64,000 nt of DNA from Pegea sp. RAD2-039 (lineage: Eukaryota > Chordata > Thaliacea > Salpida > Salpidae): assembly GCA_034620365.1 (NCBI GenBank), contig JAQGEQ010000124.1, forward strand, positions 124,001 through 188,000, read 5' to 3'. The translations under genes were made by a program, and so were the position numbers. Below are positions 57,180 through 64,000 of the stretch, piece by piece (within the stretch, counting starts at the first letter, position 1; every line of letters starts with the position of its first letter). The notes under the pieces were generated by a model. The model had not been told where the DNA came from and ran no database searches. It saw only the letters and a program-made list of their open reading frames with translations.

Positions 57180-58355
57180 GAAAACCAACTTCAATTAATC
57201 ATCATCCATATACAATCAACTAACATCAAAGTTATTGGGATAAAAATACATATTTTGTGTGATTTATAATCAACAAAAAGTATATTTTAATAAATATTTA
57301 TTCAAACATAATATTTGAATAATTTTAAATATTTATTTTCTTCATTTTTTTTTTCTTGATTCTAAATGAGAATAAATAATTTTTTTCTAGAAACTTATTT
57401 CATGTAAATTTGTTTCATGTTTTTTTTAATAATGTTAAAATTACAAATAGTTTTGTAAAAGTCAAAAGTGAAATATAAAATACAAAAAAGTATAAAAGTA
57501 TATATAATATATAGTTTGAGTAAACAGCGTAGTAAATATCCTTCTTAATACTTTCAACTAGTTGGTATCTAAAGTAATTGAGAATCTAAACCAGAAAAAA
57601 TAAGAATCTTTAAAAGTCTGCTTGTAGTCTATAGATGGACTATTTGGTTTTTTGTTTAAAATTCAATAAATATTTGAATTAAATCATACAATAAATAGAG
57701 AGTAAAAAAAAGTTTAGAAAGATGTAGAATTTATTATAGAATATATTGCGCACACAAAAGTTTTTCAAAATAAACTTAATATATGACTATGACTGTTTAT
57801 TTTTCACTTAATTTAGAGTTCTACTCATGAAAGTAGTTTTGAAATTTGATAAAAATACACTGAATACAGTAAAATTTGAATATATTTAAGAATTGTTATT
57901 AGATTTATTTATTTCATTTTAACTGCTTCGTAGCTTAAATAGTTTTTTAGATATTTTAGTTTTGTCATTGATACTTTATCTAATAACTCAGTAACTTTAT
58001 TAACTGATAATTTTAATTTATCTCAAAATATTAATTGAAAATGTCACATTTTCTTGTTTTTTATTAACAAGTTATTCAAACATCAATAATTTACAATTTT
58101 AGTTTTATTACAGAAATAAAGTTCATTGCATAAATTAGATAGTTCTGTAAAATGTAAGTCATTTTACTGTTTCTAGTTTCTGTATTTGTATTTTTTCATA
58201 ATATACTTTTTCAGAGCATTTCGTTTTAGACGATAAGTTGTTGTTTTAAAGAAAAATTACTTTTTAAAGTTTTGTAAGCAATTGTTTTGTTGTTGTTTTA
58301 CACACGTTTACTTTTTTTAAAGTTTTCTTTGGTTTTTATTTCTTTTGTAATTTTT
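57180..58355. other. AT-rich spacer; 3' end holds a strong splice acceptor
   Basis: No exon is visible in most of it. At 58,335-58,370 a long pyrimidine run ends in tttgtttcag about 40 bp before the lectin-like protein 2 start, implying an upstream 5' UTR exon or a trans-splice site. Confidence 0.4.
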
Positions 58356-58410
58356 GTCTTTTGTTTCAGCAGAACAAAGTTTATAATCAAAAAGAAACTG
58401 TTGCTTGATT

Positions 58411-59256
58411 ATGGAGAATTGTAATTATATTTATGAGTCAGATGGCTTGATTGTTAGAATAGTTGATTCAGAGATGAATTGGAAAGATTCTGTTGATTAT
58501 TGTCAGAAGTTTGGTGAAGAGCTAGCCCTAATCAACAACGAGGAAAGATTTGATAATACTTTGGATCAATTGAAAGATTGCTACAAAACTGATACTCATG
58601 GTGTTGTGACTGGTGAAGTAGAACAAAGACATTATTCTCAATATAGAGTTGGAAGTCAGAACAAAACTCAACAAACCGATATTCTAAAAGAGTCTGAATT
58701 GTTTAAAACCAATATCTTTCCAAGTTTTGGTGGAAATAATTTTGTTATTATCCAGTCTCCTTTCGATCAATTTTTTAAAGAAAAGGTTGATGGATCTGAA
58801 TATAAGTTTTTGTGCTCTAAAACCAAACTCAATTCTACATCAAGTCAAGCTTTTAGATCAAATCATCTAAGCGATCCTAAAGTGATTGGATTATCTACTG
58901 CTGTTGGATCTTTATTGATACTTATTATTGGTTTTCTGCTCTTGAAACTTCTTCAAAAAACACGGAATAAAAATTCAGAAGAATTGTATATGGCAACAAA
59001 GAGAGACACCTTGAGACATTTAGAAGAAAACGGAGACAGCTACTTAACTTCTATTAACTTGTCACCAGTGGATAATAACGACAATCATAATTACTGTTAT
59101 ATTTCTGAATTCGAAAATCAAAGAGTAAATTTTGGTACAAATTTTAACGCTTATTATTTTATTGATGAAATAAGAAGACCTTCAACTAGTAGAAGCACAA
59201 CTTCTTTCTGTAAGGATGAACAATTGTCTGATCGGGTGTATGAATCATTATATTAA
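58411..59256 (+). CDS. Divergent C-type-lectin-like single-pass membrane protein 2
   Basis: 281 residues from ATG 58,411 (MENCNYIYES). A TAA lies in frame upstream and a strong splice acceptor lies at about 58,370, so this start is well placed. Residues ~4-135 look like a degenerate C-type-lectin fold: C near the start, W-K-D-S-V-D-Y-C-Q-K-F-G-E-E-L-A-L-I as the first helix, and Y-K-F-L-C-S as the closing strand. The central W-x-G-L core is lost (Y-R-V-G-S). The membrane segment is at ~160-180 (V-G-S-L-L-I-L-I-I-G-F-L-L-L-K-L-L). The ~100-residue tail is rich in Ser/Thr/Asn and Tyr, ending V-Y-E-S-L-Y, which contains a YxxL sorting-type motif. No signal peptide. Probably a surface receptor related to the genes at 23.8 and 61.7 kb. 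Confidence 0.75.
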   Translation: MENCNYIYESDGLIVRIVDSEMNWKDSVDYCQKFGEELALINNEERFDNTLDQLKDCYKTDTHGVVTGEVEQRHYSQYRVGSQNKTQQTDILKESELFKTNIFPSFGGNNFVIIQSPFDQFFKEKVDGSEYKFLCSKTKLNSTSSQAFRSNHLSDPKVIGLSTAVGSLLILIIGFLLLKLLQKTRNKNSEELYMATKRDTLRHLEENGDSYLTSINLSPVDNNDNHNYCYISEFENQRVNFGTNFNAYYFIDEIRRPSTSRSTTSFCKDEQLSDRVYESLY

Positions 59257-59259
59257 GGA

Positions 59260-61670
59260 AGTTGAATATGGATTCTTCTTCTTTTTCTAAAGTCTTTTTT
59301 TTCTATCTAGAATCTGTTACTTTAATTTTCTCCTAATTCTTTTTGTATATTTCTAGCCACAAAAGAATTTGAATTTTCGAAAACTAAAATACAAAAATTT
59401 AATTTGATTATTACAAAAAAATATTATCCAATAACTAGAAGTTATTAAGAAATTTTTTGTATTAAATTGTAAGTGGAATTTGTAATTTCTAAAACTATGT
59501 GATTAAAATTTCCTTTTTTCTTTCAATGTTATCATCTTAAAGTCATTTGTATTTGTAATATTTTATTTGTAAACCTTTTTTTTTTATTATTGTTAAACTC
59601 ATTAAATTTGTATATAGCTTCATTGACATTTTTTATGATTAGTTTTAATGATATTATTATGAAAGTTCTTAAAATTATTTTTGTCTTTTGACTAAAAGCT
59701 GAAAGTAACAAATGTCTATACAGTCTTATGATTTAAATACATCATGAGCATTATCAGAATCAGTTGACAAAAATCTTATCTATCAATTGGTCAACATCAA
59801 AATATGATTTTATTTTGTTTATAGAAATTGATCTTCGAAAGAAACATTAAAATAAAAATAAATCATTTTATAACTTTGATATAAACTTTTTCTTCTTTTT
59901 TTGGATGTTCTTATTTCTCTTTAAAAATCCATTCCTGTGTTTTTATGATATATGCTTTTCTATTCTTTGTAAAATAAATTTTGTAAATAAACTTTTCATC
60001 TTCTGATTAGATCCAAATCTTTGAAAGAGTGATGTAAGCTTTATATCACTGAGAATTTTATAGAAATTCTAAATAATTTTGTTATAAACTAACTTTGAAA
60101 AAATACAAAACTTATTATAAACAGTTACTAGAGATTTTTTTATTTAAATTGTCATTTAATATTTATGATAAAAAGAAATTATTTATTAACATTTAAACAA
60201 ACGAGTTTTTAAAATAAACTTTTTAAAAATCATATATATTTACAAATAATAAGAATCTTTCAGATATTTTTTATGATAGCTAACCCAAAAAGTATTTTGT
60301 TTCTATAAAATTTGTAAAGCTTTTTAGTTAGCTTTTTCAGCTTACATCAAGTATATCATTGTTTTTCTGTGATACCTTTAAAGATTTAATTTTAAATTAA
60401 GCTTGTAGAAAATATAAAGTTAAAAACAACAAATCGTAAAACTTTTTGAAAACACAAAAAGCTTTATTCCGTAAATTAAATTTGATTTTTGTATTTGTTA
60501 ATAAAAAGTGTAAGTTCAAGGTCATTAAACAATCAGAACTTATTTAAAAAGGGTACTGACAAACAAAACTTTAATTTGAAGAATAATCTTTTAAATGTGA
60601 TAACTACTAAAGCTTTTTAAATTTTACATTTCAATGTTTCTTTTAGTCGTTCTTGTATGAAATAATCAAAAATCTTTTTTTCAAAAGATAAATTTATAGG
60701 AAGAATATTTAGATTTACAAACTCAAAATTAGTTTAAAGTTAACATAGGTAACAGTCATCAGATTAAATTCCTGGTTAACCCTTAAAATGTCTAATTGTG
60801 AGATGACTTAAAGCTAATCCAGTTAATATTAACTGAAAATTTAGTTTGATTTAAACTTTTACATAAATGTAAGTTCACTTAAAGTAGTCAAATGAGTTTT
60901 GACTCGGAAAGTTCTTTTTATATTGTGCATTAAAGTCAAAACTCATTTAGTTTTATCATACGGTACTTATGAAAAATAAATAAATTTTATAATTTATCGA
61001 ATAGTTTTAGATTATAGTGATTTCAGTAATAATAATATGCTTCAACAAAGAACGGGAATGTTGTAAGCCAGGGAAAAATTATAGAGATCTACTTGTTACC
61101 AATGTAGCTGGATTCTACTTTCCATACCAACAAGGTTATTTAACGGAATAGACGGACTGATGTAGCTACATCCAGCTGACGTCACAGGAGCTTCTAGAAC
61201 GACACTGAGTACAGTGCCAAACTGCCTATGAAGGTCTTAAATTCGAAGTTTTGTGTCTGATAGAGGTATTGCCGATTAGTGATGTCCTTTTACACGTGAC
61301 TTGTATAAGATTGTTGTAAGTAAGTTTGGTTGAAGACAGAAAGTCCGCTTTACTGAGTTGTAATATTTTCAAATTTACAAAAAACCAAAAAAATGTTTTC
61401 GTTATTTGTTTTTTTTTTCAAATAAGAAATGAAATTTTTGAATTTTATATTTGTGTTTAGCTGACAACAGTTTGATTTTTGTTGTAGCATTTTCAATCAT
61501 TGTAAACTGCAATAAATAATCAAGTTTTTAAAAAAATTTCAAAGTTTAGTAAAAGCATTTTATATTTTGAAAGTTGTTTCTGTATAAAAAAGAGCTTTTT
61601 AAAAAATATTTCAGAACTTTTCACAGCAACATTACTGAAAGAGTATCTTCAAGAACCAGTTGATTTATCT
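59260..61670. other. AT-rich spacer between lectin-like genes
   Basis: Nothing coding is recognised apart from the dispersed repeat member C at 61,066-61,330. An acceptor-like tatttcag at about 61,613 precedes lectin gene 3 by ~65 bp. A short ATG frame at about 61,430 (M-K-F-L-N-F-I-F-V-F-S) looks like a signal-peptide start but has no clear donor. Confidence 0.4.
61066..61330. repeat. Diverged dispersed repeat, member C
   Basis: Similar over ~250 bp to 25,130-25,380 (ttaccaatgtagctggattc, then actttccataccaac). It is GC-richer than the surrounding DNA. It lies 350 bp upstream of lectin gene 3, while member B lies 600 bp downstream of lectin gene 1. Class unknown. Confidence 0.45.
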
Positions 61671-61679
61671 CAAGACCAA

Positions 61680-62477
61680 ATGTTTCAATCCACATGTGAA
61701 AAAGTCTTTGATCCCAGCTTTGGGCAAGTTAAAGTAGTATTTGAGAAAAAGAATTTTGCGGATGCAAGTAAGTTTTGTGAAGAGAATAATGAGAGATTGA
61801 TATCTTTACCTCATCAGTTGATGGTTGATAAAATATCAGAGAAGTTAGAAAGTTGTCAATATACTAGTGACTGTCTCAGCAAAGATGACTGTTTTATCAC
61901 TAAAGTTAATCATCTGTGGATGGTTGGACTTGGATGTGAGAACGGGGAGTACAAGTGGTCGGATGGAACGGAGTTTTATGGGAGAAATTATCAACCAAAG
62001 CTTATCTTGCCATCGAATGATCTTCAAGACTTGAAAGAAAACTTTTCAACAAAACAAATTTGTGAAAATGTTTGTTTAGATTCTCTCGATAAAAAACTGA
62101 CTACTTTGTGTGGAAATAATCAGTTGCCTTTCTTGTGCTCCAAGATTAAAAGTCCGTTGATGAGTGCGTTGCATATTGGCATTCTTGTAGCGTCGATTAT
62201 AGTATGCCTCGTTCTTGCTGGTGTAACTGTACGGGTGCTGAGAAGAAATAAACTTTGTAAAAAGCAACTACCAGGTGGTAAGCAGCAAGAGGCGGTCGGC
62301 GATTTGATAAGTTTTAGTGATCTTAAAGAAAATGATGAAAGTGATGCAGAGGAAGATGTAGTTGCAAATAAATCAATCGATACAGATTATATTTGCCCAG
62401 AACTGTGGAGGATAATAGACCCTGAGCACAGAAGACAATTACGCGAAGAAAACGCTTTAGAAAACTCTAAATCATGA
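61680..62477 (+). CDS. C-type-lectin-like single-pass membrane protein 3
   Basis: 265 residues from ATG 61,680 (MFQSTCEKVF). The lectin-like domain (residues ~6-158) parallels lectin gene 1: S-T-C at the start, F-C-E-E-N-N-E-R-L-I-S-L-P-H in the first helix, L-W-M-V-G-L-G-C-E-N-G-E-Y-K-W-S-D-G in the core and L-P-F-L-C-S at the end. It has more cysteines than gene 1 (for example S-D-C, D-D-C and C-E-N-V-C-L), suggesting extra disulfides. EPN/WND calcium motifs are absent. The membrane segment at ~165-187 (I-G-I-L-V-A-S-I-I-V-C-L-V-L-A) is followed by R-R-N-K and a ~70-residue acidic tail with D-Y-I-C-P-E-L-W. The upstream frame is open but has no Met and no signal peptide. AATAAA-like sequence occurs near 62,669. 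Confidence 0.85.
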   Translation: MFQSTCEKVFDPSFGQVKVVFEKKNFADASKFCEENNERLISLPHQLMVDKISEKLESCQYTSDCLSKDDCFITKVNHLWMVGLGCENGEYKWSDGTEFYGRNYQPKLILPSNDLQDLKENFSTKQICENVCLDSLDKKLTTLCGNNQLPFLCSKIKSPLMSALHIGILVASIIVCLVLAGVTVRVLRRNKLCKKQLPGGKQQEAVGDLISFSDLKENDESDAEEDVVANKSIDTDYICPELWRIIDPEHRRQLREENALENSKS

Positions 62478-62479
62478 TT

Positions 62480-63150
62480 TCTAGAATGCTTCAGAAGACT
62501 TCGTCTATCTGTTAGCATTCTAATAACTTCCCCAACTGTAAACATCAGCTGATTACTATTTTGTTGACATTTTTACGGAAGTGTTTTTCAAATATTATAT
62601 TTGAATGAGATTCTACGAATTTGCTTGTTACGTAAAGTTTTTTACGCGTGCTTGTTGGTGAATCATTATAAATAAAAATGTTAGCCCCTCAAAATGTTTT
62701 TTATGTCAAAACGTACATATAGAACTTGTATTTTTGTTAAACTAGAATTAGGACTTCGAACTGTCACATGACACAGGTAGGCATAAGTGGATAGCAATAC
62801 AGAGTAAGCTTAAAAACTAAAACTTTTTTAGTTTAAGCGCTTAGTAGACATGGTAAATAATTGTGACCAGTTTATATAATAAAACTTCGGATTTATTTAC
62901 TTTAATATTTTGTTAGTTGTAATATTCTAATTGTAGAAGATTGGAATAGTATAATAGAATGTCAATAATAATAATATACATTTGTTTGAAAGTTTTAAGT
63001 TTGTAAATTAAATCATGTTCAAAAGTTGATTTTGTATAAAGTTAAAACAAATATTAAATTGAATAAAAGCAAGATTTCTAAAATTATTTATCATTTGGTT
63101 ACATCTAGGGTAAAAAAATATTATTTTTCTTTGCAATCTTTAACTTAATC
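62480..63150. other. AT-rich spacer
   Basis: 3' flank of lectin gene 3; no feature recognised. Confidence 0.4.
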
Positions 63151-63152
63151 TT

Positions 63153-63585
63153 TTAAAATTATTCACAACCTAATTGATCTTCAGTTTGATGACTTCTTCT
63201 CCATTAGTCCCTCCCTCAAGTTATATCAACTTAGAAGACATAAATTACATCTTAATAAGCCCACTCCACCAGCTACGTTAACCAGATTAAGTTTTTTCTC
63301 ATACCGCACAATCAGTACATGGAACAATCTGCCATCAGAGATTGTCATGTCAAAATCACTTATGATGTTCAAGAAAAAGCTGAATTGTTATAATATCGCC
63401 AACATTGCCATTTCTAAACTGTGAATTTTTCTCTTTTACAATACTATGATTCTGTGCAATTCTTCATTGTCATATGCTTTTTCGTTTACACGTCAAATAG
63501 ATCTAATTTGTGAGAATGTGTGTTAGCGAGAGGTGCTCTCTTTAGGCACCCTCCTTCACATTTATTGTAATAAATAAACAAGTAA
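63153..63585 (+). mobile_element. 5'-truncated LINE 3' end, very close to copy A
   Basis: Begins abruptly at the ttttaaaattattcacaacc codons of ORF2 and runs through the end of ORF2, the 3' UTR and the taataaataaa tail. By eye it is almost identical to the corresponding part of the LINE at 18.55-18.98 kb, so both are recent insertions. 5' truncation is typical of LINE retrotransposition. Confidence 0.92.
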
Positions 63586-63589
63586 CTTG

Positions 63590-64000
63590 TAAACTTAATT
63601 TAAGATTTAAACAAACTAGTTATACTAGATTGATATTTTTTAAGTTAAGCCATTTGGGTTTATTTAAATCTATTTAAACTTACTGCTTGCAAAACATTTG
63701 CTTTTATAAATATTCAATGTCTTTACAATACAATGAATGAAAATACTTGGGTGTAATAATTCTTGTTTATTTTTATTTTATTCCTTGAATGTTGCAAAAA
63801 AAACAAAGTTTTACTTGAAATGTTGCATATCTGAAAAGAAATTCCATCAATACTTATCTGTTTATGATTACAAATGAAAATTTAGAAACAAAAAGTTGTG
63901 ATAACAAAAGCTTAAATTGATATTTATTCTACCGCTTATATTTATTAAAGATTACAAAATGTGTTGAAATAAATAATGAAAAAGTTGATGTTTTAAACAA
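63590..64000. other. AT-rich DNA to the window edge
   Basis: No feature recognised. Confidence 0.4.

Overview
The window looks like AT-rich nuclear DNA from a metazoan, probably a small ciliated invertebrate. The signs are genes with very short GT-AG introns (47-52 bp), a DHRS11-like short-chain dehydrogenase, a homologue of the animal protein C7orf57 (probably ciliary), C-type-lectin-like membrane proteins, a PHD-finger/endonuclease/reverse-transcriptase LINE and tRNA-derived SINEs. The sequence alone does not settle the phylum. All comparisons below are by eye; no identities or database scores were computed.

Region 1 (about 2.4-35.5 kb) is a recently rearranged multicopy locus. Its recurring gene encodes a protein of about 200 residues whose N-terminal half is a recognisable but divergent nuclear-receptor DNA-binding domain (two four-cysteine zinc fingers, ending in a C-x2-C-F-x-K-K-C-L-D-K-G signature), followed by a conserved short helix and a Ser-rich tail, with no ligand-binding domain. 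There are four near-intact copies (5.4, 16.4, 28.6 and 33.6 kb), three broken full-length copies (2.9, 10.3 and 13.9 kb) and two tail-only fragments (8.9 and 30.4 kb). A C-type-lectin-like membrane protein gene travels with them: one intact copy (23.8 kb) and two truncated copies (8.2 and 31.1 kb). The copies lie in an 11-kb-spaced direct repeat (2.4-7.5 and 13.4-18.5 kb, continuing at 23.06 kb after a LINE) and a 6-kb inverted repeat (7.4-13.4 and 26.1-32.2 kb).

Transposons date these events. A nearly full-length LINE (18.55-23.06 kb, minus strand) interrupts one duplicate, while two paralogous sites lack it. A SINE ending in the LINE's own 3' sequence is present in two paralogues and absent in a third, and together with flanking differences this exposes a gene-conversion breakpoint near 7.87 kb. 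A second, older LINE lies at 36.57-40.86 kb, and LINE 3' fragments lie at 1-300, 41.7-42.0 (a different lineage) and 63.15-63.59 kb.

Region 2 (42.9-53.8 kb) holds two ordinary intron-containing minus-strand genes. The DHRS11-like gene has 3 exons (42.97-44.10 kb). The C7orf57-like gene has 6 exons (48.0-53.16 kb); its introns 3 and 4 are filled by one ~100-bp minisatellite, and a palindromic RFX X-box match lies upstream.

Region 3 (56.9-62.5 kb) carries a 70-residue single-pass membrane protein and two more C-type-lectin-like membrane genes (58.4 and 61.7 kb) on the plus strand. The three intact lectin-like proteins share an ectodomain-TM-cytoplasmic-tail layout, and none shows a signal peptide at its likely start. 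The remaining sequence is very AT-rich intergenic DNA in which I recognise nothing specific.
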